28,649 nucleotides of DNA, from contig CAYTSA010000046.1 of assembly GCA_964440345.1 (NCBI GenBank), forward strand, positions 1-28,649, given 5' to 3'. Positions 16,009 to 24,223 of this stretch are shown here, in pieces. The translations under genes were made by a program, and so were the position numbers. Every line of letters begins with the position of its first letter. Position 1 is the stretch's first letter. The notes beneath the pieces are model-generated. The model did not search any database and was not told the origin of the DNA. It saw only the letters and a program-made list of their open reading frames with translations. This stretch comes from CAYTSA01 sp964440345. GTDB taxonomy: Bacteria; Desulfobacterota; Desulfovibrionia; Desulfovibrionales; Desulfovibrionaceae.

Positions 16009-16818
16009 CTACCGCAACAAAAATGCGTACCCGTAGCCTGAACAATGACAGTCCGCGCCATACTCCGCCTTGTACTGCAGCCGGGTCCGCACGCAAGCCA
16101 AGCGGTCGCCGCGAAGCACAGCCCAGACGCCGTTGTAATCCAGGCATTGGTGTCGACCGTTGGGGGCCGTCCACTCCTTGACGTTCTGGGGCCGGCCCAT
16201 GCGCTGCAACACAGTTTCCAATGTGTCGCCCTTGCGCAAAGCTGCCGCTGCCGCCCGGGCAGCGTCTGGCGCAACGCCCTGGACCGGCTCAGCCAAACTA
16301 AGGGGCTTGCCCGGGTCGTTCTGGTCTCCATTGGACCCTGGCCACTGGTCCAGGGAAACAGGCCGGGGGCCTTTGGAAGAATCCTCGGCCTCATATCCCG
16401 CCACCCAGCGCCGGGCGTCAGGGTCCGCGGCTATGCGGATCAGCCGCTCGCGCACAGCCTCCGGGTCAAGCTCAGCCTTTACAGTCAATGTCAGCGCAAA
16501 GGTGTCGCCGCTAGGCGCCACGGTCTCTTTTTCAATGCGCGCCTTTACAAAGCCGGCCGTAAACGACCGCAGCGCGTCGCCTGTCAGAGAAAAGTCCCTG
16601 GCGCTGGTGAACCCCTCCACCCAAGCGCCTACGCGCTCCAGCAGCTTGCGCTTAGCCTCAAGCAAGCAATAGCGCCGGGCCTGGTTGCGCGAGTCCTCGT
16701 CGCCCATGACGTACGTGTGTGTTACGGTGAAGGTTTGAGGCTTCGCGTGGACAGTCCCGGCCGTCAGCAGGATGCACACGGCGGCGCAGTAGACGAGTAT
16801 GTGGCGTGCATGTCTCAT
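16009..16818 (-). CDS. Secreted protein with FlgT-N/LPP20-like and SmpA-like regions
   Basis: 269 residues with a clear signal peptide (hydrophobic core, cleavage after TVHA, about residue 25). Residues about 30-120 (VTHTYVMGDEDSRNQARRYC, then KRKLLERVGAWVEG) resemble the FlgT N-terminal/LPP20-type periplasmic domain: an Arg-rich helix followed by beta strands. The last 75 residues (LRKGDTLETVLQRMGRPQNVKEW, DYNGVWAVLRGDRLACV) resemble the SmpA/BamE fold. This would be a two-domain envelope protein; its function is unknown. The ribosome site is weak. It follows the metallo-hydrolase gene on the same strand after a 68-base spacer holding a hairpin. Confidence 0.7.
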   Translation of the reverse strand: MRHARHILVYCAAVCILLTAGTVHAKPQTFTVTHTYVMGDEDSRNQARRYCLLEAKRKLLERVGAWVEGFTSARDFSLTGDALRSFTAGFVKARIEKETVAPSGDTFALTLTVKAELDPEAVRERLIRIAADPDARRWVAGYEAEDSSKGPRPVSLDQWPGSNGDQNDPGKPLSLAEPVQGVAPDAARAAAAALRKGDTLETVLQRMGRPQNVKEWTAPNGRHQCLDYNGVWAVLRGDRLACVRTRLQYKAEYGADCHCSGYGYAFLLR

Positions 16819-16858
16819 GGCGCTACTAAAGCAAATTCCGGGCCATGAGCACCCTGAC

Positions 16859-16882
16859 TAAGGCAACTTCCTTGTTGCCTTA
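16859..16882 (-). terminator. Hairpin just after the metallo-hydrolase gene
   Basis: 9-bp arms TAAGGCAAC and GTTGCCTTA around a TTCCTT loop, 4 bases beyond the stop codon of the minus-strand hydrolase gene. There is no T-run after it, so termination may be partial, letting some transcription reach the next gene. Confidence 0.4.
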
Positions 16883-16886
16883 AAGA

Positions 16887-17732
16887 TCAGATTTCCATTT
16901 CACTGGATTGGGTCACCCCGAAGCAATGCATGTCCACGCCAAGCTCGCCGATTTTTTGACGGCAAGCAGCCACCAGACCGTCCACATCGTCGTCGCTGCG
17001 GTCCTGGTTGTGGTGGTACAGGCCGAACTGTTTCACCCCGGCCCGCACGGCCAGGTCCAAGGCGTCCATGTACGTGGAATGCCCCCAGCCCACCTTCATG
17101 GCGTACTCGTCTTCTGTATATTCTGCATCATGGATGAGCAGTTCCGCGCCCCGGCAAAAATCAACATACTCTTCAAAAGTCTTGCCGCCAGGATGTTGAC
17201 GCCGCAGTTCGTTGTCAGTGAGAAACACGAACGATGCGCCGTTTTCGCTGAATTTGTAGCCAAGGCCCAAATTCGGATGGCTCAGCGGAATAGACTGCAC
17301 TGTTATGCCGCAAATGTCCTGGGCCTCGTCTATGGAGCAGGTGTTCTGAAACTCGACATTGGCCCGAAGCTTTTCCATGGGCACCGGGAAATAGGGAGCC
17401 TGCATGGTGCGCCCCAGCAGAGTCTGCATGTTTCCCTGCTTCAGAGGGCAGCCATAGACTCTGATACGCGATTCAGGATGGTAAATAGGCTTGAAAAAAG
17501 GAAACCCCAAGATGTGGTCCCAGTGAGAATGGGTAAAGAGCATGGTTACGTCCTGGCGGCCCTCCTCAGCCAAGGCGTTTCCCAGTCTGCGCACGCCTGA
17601 CCCCGCGTCCACGATAAGAATATCGTCGTTGGAGGAGCGCAGCTCAATACAAGGGGTATCCCCCCCATAGCGAATGAACGGCTGACCGGAAACCGGGATG
17701 GAGCCCCGGGCTCCCCAGCTGCGCACGAGCAT
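16887..17732 (-). CDS. Metallo-beta-lactamase-fold hydrolase
   Basis: 281 residues. The HxHxDH metal site is THSHWDH (67-73). Further metal-ligand candidates are SHPN, LIHDAEY and GWGHSTYMDAL. The opening WGARGSIPVSG and the YGGDTPCIEL segment are typical of a group near RNase Z/PhnP and class III cyclic-nucleotide phosphodiesterases. These enzymes cleave phosphodiester bonds using two zinc ions; the actual substrate cannot be told. No signal peptide, so it is cytoplasmic. The GGAGG site lies about 7 bases upstream of the ATG. Confidence 0.88.
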   Translation of the reverse strand: MLVRSWGARGSIPVSGQPFIRYGGDTPCIELRSSNDDILIVDAGSGVRRLGNALAEEGRQDVTMLFTHSHWDHILGFPFFKPIYHPESRIRVYGCPLKQGNMQTLLGRTMQAPYFPVPMEKLRANVEFQNTCSIDEAQDICGITVQSIPLSHPNLGLGYKFSENGASFVFLTDNELRRQHPGGKTFEEYVDFCRGAELLIHDAEYTEDEYAMKVGWGHSTYMDALDLAVRAGVKQFGLYHHNQDRSDDDVDGLVAACRQKIGELGVDMHCFGVTQSSEMEI

Positions 17733-17829
17733 TCACAGTCCTCCATGAGCCTTCAATGTTTGGCCAGCCACAACGCACACCTTGAAATACAAGCTTGAAT
17801 TTTATCACATGCCAAGAACAAAGGCAATT

Positions 17830-17877
17830 CCACGTGCTCGTCCACGTACTCGTCCACGTACTCGTCCACGTACTCGT
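17830..17877. repeat. 12-bp tandem repeat, four units
   Basis: Four head-to-tail copies of CCACGTACTCGT, the first with G instead of A at position 7. It lies in the 264-base gap between the TSUP and metallo-hydrolase genes. Because the unit is a multiple of three, every frame stays open across it, but no convincing gene uses it. Confidence 0.9.
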
Positions 17878-17996
17878 CCTGTAGTTGCGAAGAACAACGA
17901 GGGTATATGGTTTTGGGCGGCGGATCGGGGCTGCTCGCTGGATGCAGAACCCCGCCTGGAAAGTCCAGGCAAGATGAGGCGGCGCAGCTCTCGGGT

Positions 17997-18938
17997 TCAA
18001 CTGAACACATCCAGGCAATATTTGGCCCCGGTAAAGAGCATGACGGCTACAAGCATGGCCTTGATCAGCCGCGCGGACACGCGCTTTTGAAAGCGGGCGC
18101 CCAGGTACATGCCCGCCATGCCGCCTGCTCCGAAAAGGAGCCCCAACGTCCAGTCCGGGGCCACAGATTGCTCTGGATAGAAATGAGCCAAAACTTCGTA
18201 AAAACCAACTCCGGCAATGGATGTGACGAACGTACCCATAAGAGCTGCGCCTGCTACTGTGTAAACAGGGAGTCCCAGAAAGGACACAAAAAATGGCGCA
18301 ATGATGGACCCGCCGCCAATGCCGTATATCCCCCCGACAACGCCGACGAGCAGACTCAGTATGAAAATGGAGACGCCAGAGCACTCATACCGCTCGCCAT
18401 AGAAGACATAGACAACTTTTTTGAACGAAAACTCCTCCACTTCCACGCGGGGGAGATTTTGCCCATGCTGTTGGCGCCCGCGGTGCCTTGCAGCAAGCTC
18501 CTGGAAGCGCTTTTCAGCGCTCTGCTTGCCAGAGGCGCCGGTTTTGGCCAGCAGGTCGTGCAGCATGCGTGAGCTAATATACAAGAGGACGAGGGCTGCA
18601 AAGACCTTGAAGCGCCCGGGGTCTGGCAGATAGGCCACGCGAATGACCGCCCCGAGAAGAACGCCAGGCAATGTGCCCAGAATGACCATCCAGGCCAGGG
18701 GCCAAACCATGCGGCCCTCACGGAGATAACGCCAAACACCGCTTGGAATGGCAACGATGTTGAAGAGCTGGTTGGTCGCGCTCACGGAGGGAGAAGTATA
18801 CCCCAACACCGACATCTGAAAGGGAAGCAGCAAAAAGGCGCCTGAGACTCCTCCCATGGACGTGAAAAAGGAGACTACGAAGGCCGCTACAGGCGGCAGC
18901 CAAGGGGCGACCTCAATGCCGGCGGATTCAAAGTACAT
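17997..18938 (-). CDS. TSUP (TauE/SafE) family anion exporter
   Basis: 313 residues, mostly membrane helices. The two family repeats are seen as GGVSGAFLLLPF (about 30) and GIYGIGGGSIIAPF (about 205), separated by a hydrophilic, basic cytoplasmic loop at about 140-175. TSUP proteins move sulfite, sulfonates or other small anions. In a sulfate reducer, export or uptake of a sulfur oxyanion is the likeliest job, but the substrate is inferred. GAGGG lies about 9 bases before the ATG. It heads a minus-strand run of four genes. Confidence 0.88.
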   Translation of the reverse strand: MYFESAGIEVAPWLPPVAAFVVSFFTSMGGVSGAFLLLPFQMSVLGYTSPSVSATNQLFNIVAIPSGVWRYLREGRMVWPLAWMVILGTLPGVLLGAVIRVAYLPDPGRFKVFAALVLLYISSRMLHDLLAKTGASGKQSAEKRFQELAARHRGRQQHGQNLPRVEVEEFSFKKVVYVFYGERYECSGVSIFILSLLVGVVGGIYGIGGGSIIAPFFVSFLGLPVYTVAGAALMGTFVTSIAGVGFYEVLAHFYPEQSVAPDWTLGLLFGAGGMAGMYLGARFQKRVSARLIKAMLVAVMLFTGAKYCLDVFS

Positions 18939-19248
18939 GTCGCATGGCCCTCATGTCGCATTGGTTTAAAAAAATGCACCGAACATCTAAAGCCTTTCAA
19001 GCCAATAACGGTCCAATCTGCGTTACTGCTTACCCGCTATCAATAAGGGGCGAAGCAAGTCCATCGCCAATCGCTTCTGCAGAAAGAGTGTGCCCGAAGA
19101 GCCGCAGCCCAGCAAGATGGGGCCAACTAAATCCATCGCCTTCTGCCGCGGCCGCCCGCCTTTATGCTCTATTGAACATGAAATTTCTTCAACTTTGTGG
19201 CGGTGGATTACGGTTTGCCTTTGCGCTACGGATGATTATTTTCTCCGG
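18939..19248. other. Spacer between divergent TSUP and aminopeptidase genes
   Basis: 310 bases between divergent genes, so promoters for both should be here, but I see no clear -35/-10 pair. A short imperfect direct repeat containing TCCATCGCC occurs near 19060 and 19132. The frame of the aminopeptidase is open back to 19090, but that extension does not look like protein of the family. Confidence 0.45.
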
Positions 19249-20472
19249 ATGGACGCTTGCTACCGCTACAGCGACGACACGCTGGAAAAATACGCCCAGG
19301 TGCTCTACTGGGGCTTGGAAACCGCCCGCAGAAAACCCTTGCCCAAAAGCTCTCTTGTGCTGGTGCGCTACGACCTGCCCGGCCTGCCTTTGGCAGAGGC
19401 CGTGACCAGTTTGCTGCACGAAAAATCTATGGTCCCGGTGGTGCGCGCCGAACTGACCCCGCGCATGGAGCATGACTTCTACGCCATGGCAAACAATAAA
19501 CGGCTGACCATGGATATCCCCGGGGAGCGGGAGCTCTATTCCAGTCTGAACGGCTCCATACGCATCCTGGCGCCGCAATCACTGCGCCATTTGGCCGACA
19601 TCGAGCCAGAGCTGCTGCAAAAACACCTCTCATCCCGCAAGCCGCTGCAGGACATATTGTCTACGCGCGAGGCCGCCGCCTTTGGCCGGACCATGGGCGT
19701 CTACCCTACTCCGGCCCTTGCCGAGGCCGCAGGCATGAGCCTGGAGGAATACGCAGCCAAGATAAAGCGGGCCTGCCGCCTGGACAACGGCACGCCTCTG
19801 ACACAATGGAAGTTGTACCAGAAAAAAGCCAAAGAGATGTTGGCCTGGTTGGACTCCCTGGACATACAATCCTTACGGGTGCAGTCAGCCTCTATGGACC
19901 TGCTGCTCAATTTGGGCGGGGGGCGGCGCTGGGTTGGCCTGACTGGCAGGAACATCCCAAGCTTTGAGTTTTACACCTCCCCTGACTGGCGGGGGTCAGA
20001 AGGCGAATACTACGCTGACCAGCCCAGCTACCGCAGCGGAACCCTGGTGGAAGGACTGCGGCTAAAGTTCCGGCGGGGCGAAGCAGTTACCGTCAGCGCC
20101 AAACGCGGCCAGGCGCTGGCTTTCGAACAGCTCACAGCCTCGCCGGGCGCCAACAGAATCGGGGAGTTTGCTCTTGTAGATAAGCGGTTCTCGCGCATCG
20201 ACTCCTTTATGGCCAACACCATGTACGACGAAAATTTTGGCGGGACACACGGCAGTTGCCACATTGCCATGGGCCAGTCCTACCGCAACGCCTACGCCGG
20301 CAGCCAAAAAAAGCTGAACTCCGAGCTGCGCAAGCGTCTAGGGTTCAATGAATCGCCCATCCACTGGGACCTGGTGAACACAGAGCCCAAAACCGTTCAC
20401 GCCGTACTTGCCGACGGGACTAAACGGATTATCTACAAAGATGGACAATTTCAAAACAGCACAAGGTCTTGA
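19249..20472 (+). CDS. M29-family metallo-aminopeptidase
   Basis: 407 residues, the normal length for AmpS/AmpT/PepS enzymes, which cleave N-terminal residues from peptides using two metal ions in the cytoplasm. The family metal ligands can be placed: Glu240 (NIPSFEFYTSPD), Glu306 (NRIGEFALV), His334/His338 (GTHGSCHIAMG), and His372 and Asp374 (IHWDLV). The 66-residue spacing between the two Glu residues equals that in the known family. The start at 19249 is chosen because the protein then opens like the family; its ribosome site is poor. A usually conserved NMPTEE-type segment reads NIPSFE here, a mild change. Confidence 0.88.
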   Translation: MDACYRYSDDTLEKYAQVLYWGLETARRKPLPKSSLVLVRYDLPGLPLAEAVTSLLHEKSMVPVVRAELTPRMEHDFYAMANNKRLTMDIPGERELYSSLNGSIRILAPQSLRHLADIEPELLQKHLSSRKPLQDILSTREAAAFGRTMGVYPTPALAEAAGMSLEEYAAKIKRACRLDNGTPLTQWKLYQKKAKEMLAWLDSLDIQSLRVQSASMDLLLNLGGGRRWVGLTGRNIPSFEFYTSPDWRGSEGEYYADQPSYRSGTLVEGLRLKFRRGEAVTVSAKRGQALAFEQLTASPGANRIGEFALVDKRFSRIDSFMANTMYDENFGGTHGSCHIAMGQSYRNAYAGSQKKLNSELRKRLGFNESPIHWDLVNTEPKTVHAVLADGTKRIIYKDGQFQNSTRS

Positions 20473-20543
20473 CTCCGCAGACAAGCATACGCACAATGCC
20501 AACGCCTGCAAACGGAACAGGACATCAGTACGAAGGAGACACC

Positions 20544-21038
20544 ATGCCGCACCTCAAAGCCAACAAAAAAGCCGTGGCCGACGTGGCCGAGGTCATGCAT
20601 TTCGAGAACTGGCTTCGATTCTACTTTGTTTCAGAAGTTGAAGGCGAGCTGCGCCTGAGCGTACCCCAGGAAGCCCAAGACAAAATTGAAGCCGAATACC
20701 CGCATCTGGCGCCCATTCTGAAACACGTGGACGGCCAAGCCGTTACTTATGAAAACTCCATGAACGCCGTGTGCACTTACGTAAGCAATGAATTCGACGG
20801 CAAGAAATACCCGGCTGGAACAGTTGAACGCGTCTTTGACAGCACGGAGCTGAACAAAGAAATGCAGCTCTTCGGCATGTGGATTCAAGGCCACGAAAGC
20901 CAACTGGAACAGACTTTCATGGACTTCGCCACATGGCGCAGCCTGTTTGAGGAATGGAGAAATTCCGCACAGGTAAAAGCGCACGTGAAAAACCTGAACG
21001 CCCGCACTGTGACAGACTGCAACCCAACATCCCAGTAG
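20544..21038 (+). CDS. Uncharacterised 164-residue protein
   Basis: No family recognised. The start is well supported: GAAGGAG lies 6 bases before the ATG. The protein is soluble and slightly acidic, with no signal peptide. It is mixed helix/strand in pattern, with a Trp/Phe-rich region (HFENWLRFYFV, FATWRSLFEEW). It follows the aminopeptidase by 71 bases on the same strand and may share its transcript. A GC-rich hairpin overlaps its stop codon. Confidence 0.75.
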   Translation: MPHLKANKKAVADVAEVMHFENWLRFYFVSEVEGELRLSVPQEAQDKIEAEYPHLAPILKHVDGQAVTYENSMNAVCTYVSNEFDGKKYPAGTVERVFDSTELNKEMQLFGMWIQGHESQLEQTFMDFATWRSLFEEWRNSAQVKAHVKNLNARTVTDCNPTSQ

Positions 21039-21054
21039 CCCGGCCCTGCCGGGC
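21038..21054 (+). terminator. Weak hairpin at the end of the 164-residue gene
   Basis: 7-bp arms GCCCGGC and GCCGGGC around CCT, beginning at the last base of the stop codon. It is followed only by a mixed GT-rich stretch rather than a T-run, so it is a weak terminator candidate. Confidence 0.4.
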
Positions 21055-21112
21055 GCGCCTGGTTGTTGTGAATATAACGAACTAGCCGTGAATATTGAAA
21101 GTTCATTTTCGC

Positions 21113-21197
21113 AGGCTGTTCAAAAACCACGAGGGCAAAGCGCGAAAAAAAGCTGAAGCAACGCAGCCAAGCAGCCAACATGGTATTTCAACAGCCT
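21113..21197. repeat. 85-bp element with inverted ends
   Basis: The left end AGGCTGTTCAAA and the right end TTTCAACAGCCT are inverted repeats of each other with one mismatch in 12. The inside carries CACGAGGGCAAAGCGC and GCAACGCAGCC blocks. Related pieces are found at 3126 and at 15903-15986. It has no coding capacity. This is the structure of a small non-autonomous mobile element or MITE-like repeat. Confidence 0.55.
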
Positions 21198-21204
21198 AAT
21201 AAAA

Positions 21205-21236
21205 AGCGGAGCAAGCCCTTCAGGGCCTGCTCCGCT
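21205..21236 (-). terminator. Rho-independent terminator of the ferredoxin gene
   Basis: 14-bp stem (AGCGGAGCAAGCCC pairing with GGGCCTGCTCCGCT, one wobble pair) with loop TTCA. On the minus strand it is followed by TTTTATT (21198-21204). It lies 23 bases after the ferredoxin stop codon. Confidence 0.85.
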
Positions 21237-21259
21237 CAAGAATTCCTGATTATGACGGG

Positions 21260-21442
21260 CTATCCTTTCGAAATTGCTTCCGCAGGGCAGGAATCAATGG
21301 CTTCTTCAATGCATTCAGCGTCAGAATCAGGGGCGGTGACGATAGCGAGGTCGCCGTCTTCATTCATTTCAAACACTTCAGGGCAAGTTTCCGGGCAGGC
21401 GCCGCAACCCATGCAGGCGTCGTCGTCGATGACTACAGACAT
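21260..21442 (-). CDS. Single [4Fe-4S] ferredoxin
   Basis: 60 residues. The cluster ligands are CMGCGACPETCP near the N-terminus and a fourth Cys in SCPAEAI near the C-terminus. The protein is very acidic, with one cluster and no second CxxCxxC set. This is the classic small ferredoxin of sulfate reducers, a cytoplasmic low-potential electron carrier. The start at 21442 is fixed by a strong GAGGAGG site about 8 bases upstream; a longer open frame to 21499 is not used. It is a single-gene unit with its own terminator. Confidence 0.93.
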   Translation of the reverse strand: MSVVIDDDACMGCGACPETCPEVFEMNEDGDLAIVTAPDSDAECIEEAIDSCPAEAISKG

Positions 21443-21686
21443 ATCGTAAATCCTCCTCTCAATTGTTGAAAAAATCCGGCCTTTGGACAGTGAGCGCAAC
21501 GTATACCATCTCCCTCTGTTTGAAAAGGGGTTTCGCCAATTTTCCGCATCCTCTTGGTATCCCTTTTACATAATGGGACATTCCCTCCCGGCCCGGCGCC
21601 TAAAGACGAAACACTCTATGTGTGCTATGTAGCGCCTGTTGCCCTTTTCGCAACGCCAGCAACAGCTCAGCGCCAGGGGGTACGCC

Positions 21687-22787
21687 ATGCACTCACCGGA
21701 AAACAACGTACACGGCAAACTGCGCACCATGCAGCGGCAGCTGCGCATTGCCTCCACAGCAGCCACCGTCCTTGCCGTCCTCTCCATCGCAGCCGTGGCC
21801 GTTCCCTTATGGTTCATGACCGACCAGACAAGCGCCCTGCTCGTTACGCTCTGCGTCGCCGCGGCCATGGGCGGCGTCCTCTTCATGAGCCGCGGCCTTA
21901 TAGCGCCCATGCGCGAACAGCTGGAGCAGGCCAAACGCGTTGCAAACTCGCCTGGCCGGCCCATGCTCATGAAGCTAACCTGGGCCTACAACCTGACCGG
22001 CTACCTCGCCCGGCTGTGGGAGCCCGGCGCTCATGAAGACGACGCTCCAAAGAGACCAGTATGGGGTCTGGCGTCCCTGCGCACGGAGCGTAAATGGCCC
22101 CGCCTGGGCAAAAACCCCGCGCCCGTGACCGTATACATGACCGCCGCCGGGCCAGGTCAGCCCCTGGTCGTAGACGCCGGCTCCAGCGTGTTCTGGGGCA
22201 AAATGGTTAGCAAGGAGCAGGCCGGCGCAGGATGGGGGCTTTTAGCCGCCTTGTTTATCCTGGTTGCGCTCATAGGCGTTGCCGCCATGGGCATGAGCCT
22301 TTGGCTGGCCTCACATGAAAGGGAAGCGTACGCTAAGGAAGCCCGCCTGGCCCGGGAGAGCCTGACCTGGCCCACGGCGCCGGGACGCATCCTCTCCTCC
22401 ACAGTGGCGGATGTGCGCATCCCCCGCGGTAAAGGCTCCACACCAGGCCATGAAGCGCGCATACGCTACGAGTACACCGTGGACGGGGAACGCTACGAAA
22501 ATGATTTCATCCACTTCGGCTACGCTAAGCACTCCGGCTTGGCCCCAGCCAACTCGCTTGTTCAACGCTATCCAGTTGAAAAACAGGTCCGCATAGCCTA
22601 TGACCCCGGCAAGCCTGCATTCTCCGTCTTGGAGCCGGGCCATCTGCAGGAGGTGGCAACCAACGCCAGGAAAACGAACCGCCAAGCGTACCTGGTCCTC
22701 GGCTTGTCCGCCATTCTCGTCGTCCTGCCCCTGGCGGCCCTGGCCGTGTTGGGCTGGAAGCGGCGCGAGCTGCTGGAAAGTCTGTAA
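21687..22787 (+). CDS. DUF3592-type membrane protein
   Basis: 366 residues. Hydrophobic segments lie at about 23-45 and 50-68, at about 185-210 and near the C-terminus (about 335-360). Between the last two is the DUF3592 domain: TAPGRILSSTVADV, then IRYEYTVDGERYENDFIHFGY, then VRIAYDPGKPAFSVL. The function of this family is unknown. The ATG at 21687 has AGGGGG about 8 bases upstream; an earlier in-frame ATG at 21639 has no ribosome site. It ends at a strong terminator shared with the convergent kinase gene. Confidence 0.75.
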   Translation: MHSPENNVHGKLRTMQRQLRIASTAATVLAVLSIAAVAVPLWFMTDQTSALLVTLCVAAAMGGVLFMSRGLIAPMREQLEQAKRVANSPGRPMLMKLTWAYNLTGYLARLWEPGAHEDDAPKRPVWGLASLRTERKWPRLGKNPAPVTVYMTAAGPGQPLVVDAGSSVFWGKMVSKEQAGAGWGLLAALFILVALIGVAAMGMSLWLASHEREAYAKEARLARESLTWPTAPGRILSSTVADVRIPRGKGSTPGHEARIRYEYTVDGERYENDFIHFGYAKHSGLAPANSLVQRYPVEKQVRIAYDPGKPAFSVLEPGHLQEVATNARKTNRQAYLVLGLSAILVVLPLAALAVLGWKRRELLESL

Positions 22788-22825
22788 ATGACCCCCTAAC
22801 ACAAGAAAAATTTTGGGAAAGGGGT

Positions 22826-22861
22826 CCGGGGAAAACCATTTTTCAAAAAGGTTTTCCCCGG
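22826..22861. terminator. Bidirectional terminator between DUF3592 and kinase genes
   Basis: 12-bp perfect arms CCGGGGAAAACC and GGTTTTCCCCGG with an inner T5/A5 extension. On the minus strand it is followed by a T-rich run (TTTTT near 22811), and it lies between two convergent genes. This CCGGGG-A4 style of terminator is one I associate with Desulfovibrio. Confidence 0.8.
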
Positions 22862-22885
22862 TACGTCTCTCAACAACTTTATTTG

Positions 22886-23818
22886 TCAGGCCTTGCCGAA
22901 GGTCTGTTCGTAGCGCGCCCAGAATTCGTCCTGGGTATAGCTGTGTTCCTGGGTGCCCTTGTGCTCCACGGCGTAGGCCGCGGCCACGGAGCCCAGCTTG
23001 GCCGCCTCTTCCAGCGGCTTGCCCATGACCAGCCCTTTTATCAACCCGGAACGGAACGCGTCGCCTGCGCCGGTGGGGTCGGCTATGGGGTCGGCCGGCG
23101 CCGGCGGGACCTCGAATTCTCCGTCCTGCTTGCGCACCAGCGAACCTTTTTCGCCCAGGGTTGTGATGATGGCGCCAGTCAGGTCCATCAACTGCTCCAC
23201 GCTCAAACCCGTGGCGTTGCAGATGAGCTGCAGCTCGTAGTCGTTGCTCACCAGCACGGATGAGCCGGTAATCATCTCCTCCAGCTGTTTACCGTTGAAG
23301 GCGGTGATGTTCTGGCCCGGATCGAAAATGTAGGGAATGTTCAGCTCCCGGTAGACGCGAGGATAATGCTGCATGTCCTCCAGGTTGCCGGGGGAGACAA
23401 TGGCAATGGCGCCGTCGCGCACGGATTTGTCTATCTGAAAGCCCGCCTGCTCTTTCATGGCCGCCGGGTGGAACCCGGTAATCTGGTTGTCGCTTTGGTC
23501 CGTGGTGATGTAGGCGCCGGCGGTCAGTTCCTTGGGCGCGTGGCGAATCCCCTCCAGGCTGAGCCCGTGCTTGCGCATCCACTTTTCATAGGGCCCGAAG
23601 TCCTTGCCCGACACCGCGATGACAATGGGACTTTCGCCCAGCAAAGCCAATGAATATGCTATGTTGCCTGCTGTGCCGCCGAATTTTTCATCCAACCCGT
23701 CCACCAGAAAACACACGTTCAGAATGTGAATCTTGTCTGGAAGAATGTGGTCGGAAAATTTGCCCGGAAACGACATGATCCGGTCAAAGGCCAAAGAGCC
23801 GGAAACGTAAATGCGCAT
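22886..23818 (-). CDS. PfkB-family carbohydrate/nucleoside kinase
   Basis: 310 residues. The PfkB signature DPTGAGDAF is at 247-255, with the catalytic Asp in GAGD. The N-terminal GGTAGNIAYSLALLG substrate-binding glycine motif is at about 47-61. The chain lacks extra domains and is soluble. Substrates in this family include ribose, adenosine, fructose and others; the adenosine-kinase-like subgroup seems nearest (opening VSGSLAFDRIMSFPGKF), but this is a guess. The ribosome site AAAGGAG lies in the end of cutA; only 3 bases separate the two genes, so they form an operon. Confidence 0.88.
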   Translation of the reverse strand: MRIYVSGSLAFDRIMSFPGKFSDHILPDKIHILNVCFLVDGLDEKFGGTAGNIAYSLALLGESPIVIAVSGKDFGPYEKWMRKHGLSLEGIRHAPKELTAGAYITTDQSDNQITGFHPAAMKEQAGFQIDKSVRDGAIAIVSPGNLEDMQHYPRVYRELNIPYIFDPGQNITAFNGKQLEEMITGSSVLVSNDYELQLICNATGLSVEQLMDLTGAIITTLGEKGSLVRKQDGEFEVPPAPADPIADPTGAGDAFRSGLIKGLVMGKPLEEAAKLGSVAAAYAVEHKGTQEHSYTQDEFWARYEQTFGKA

Positions 23819-23821
23819 TGA

Positions 23822-24145
23822 TCACTCCTTTATGGTTGTCTCCTCGCGAACCCAAGCGAGAAAGGCTGGGTCCCCGTCGGCTATGGGCAGAGCCACAATG
23901 CACGGCGTGTCGTAGGAATGGACGCGCCGCACCTCGGCCATCAGCCCCTGCAGCGCAGGTTGGCAGGTTTTGGCGATGAACCCGACCTCGTTTTCCTTTT
24001 GCACGCCGCCGTCCCACCAGAACAAGGACTGTATGGGCCCCAATATATTGACGCAGGCGGCAAGACGTTTCTGTACCAATGCGCCGCCTATCTTCTCCGC
24101 CTCTGCCTGGTCCGCCGCAGTCATGTAGACGATGTATTCCTGCAT
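23822..24145 (-). CDS. cutA: CutA1 divalent-cation tolerance protein
   Basis: 107 residues, the usual size. It shows the family features MTAADQAEAEKIGGALVQKRLAACVNI, then SLFWWDGGVQKENEVGFIAKT, and HSYDTPCIVALPI near the end. CutA1 is a trimeric ferredoxin-like-fold protein linked to metal-ion handling in bacteria, with an unclear exact job. The start is fixed by AGGAGGGCGGCA-ATG. It is the first gene of a two-gene minus-strand operon and is divergent from the flavoprotein gene. A 735-codon open frame that contains it runs on to the left of its start but is a shadow of that flavoprotein gene. Confidence 0.95.
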   Translation of the reverse strand: MQEYIVYMTAADQAEAEKIGGALVQKRLAACVNILGPIQSLFWWDGGVQKENEVGFIAKTCQPALQGLMAEVRRVHSYDTPCIVALPIADGDPAFLAWVREETTIKE

Positions 24146-24223
24146 TGCCGCCCTCCTGTAGAAAAACTCGGGTTTGCAGAACGGGTAGTACCAGGGAACA
24201 GCGGCAACCGCAAATTCCTTTGC

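Noticed and set aside
15828..16394. Minus-strand 188-codon open frame overlapping the secreted two-domain gene
   Set aside because: It is another frame of the gene at 16009-16818 and runs into the REP-like repeats; its composition is not protein-like.
17821..17880. CRISPR-like array
   Set aside because: The units are 12 bases long and directly adjacent with no spacers, and no cas genes are present.
17753..18010. Minus-strand open frame reading the 12-bp repeat as a DEYV peptide repeat
   Set aside because: It overlaps the end of the exporter gene, has no good ribosome site and stays open mainly because the repeat unit is a multiple of three.
19090..19248. N-terminal extension of the aminopeptidase frame
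   Set aside because: The extra 53 residues are rich in Cys, Pro and Trp and do not resemble the family; the protein length is normal when it starts at 19249.
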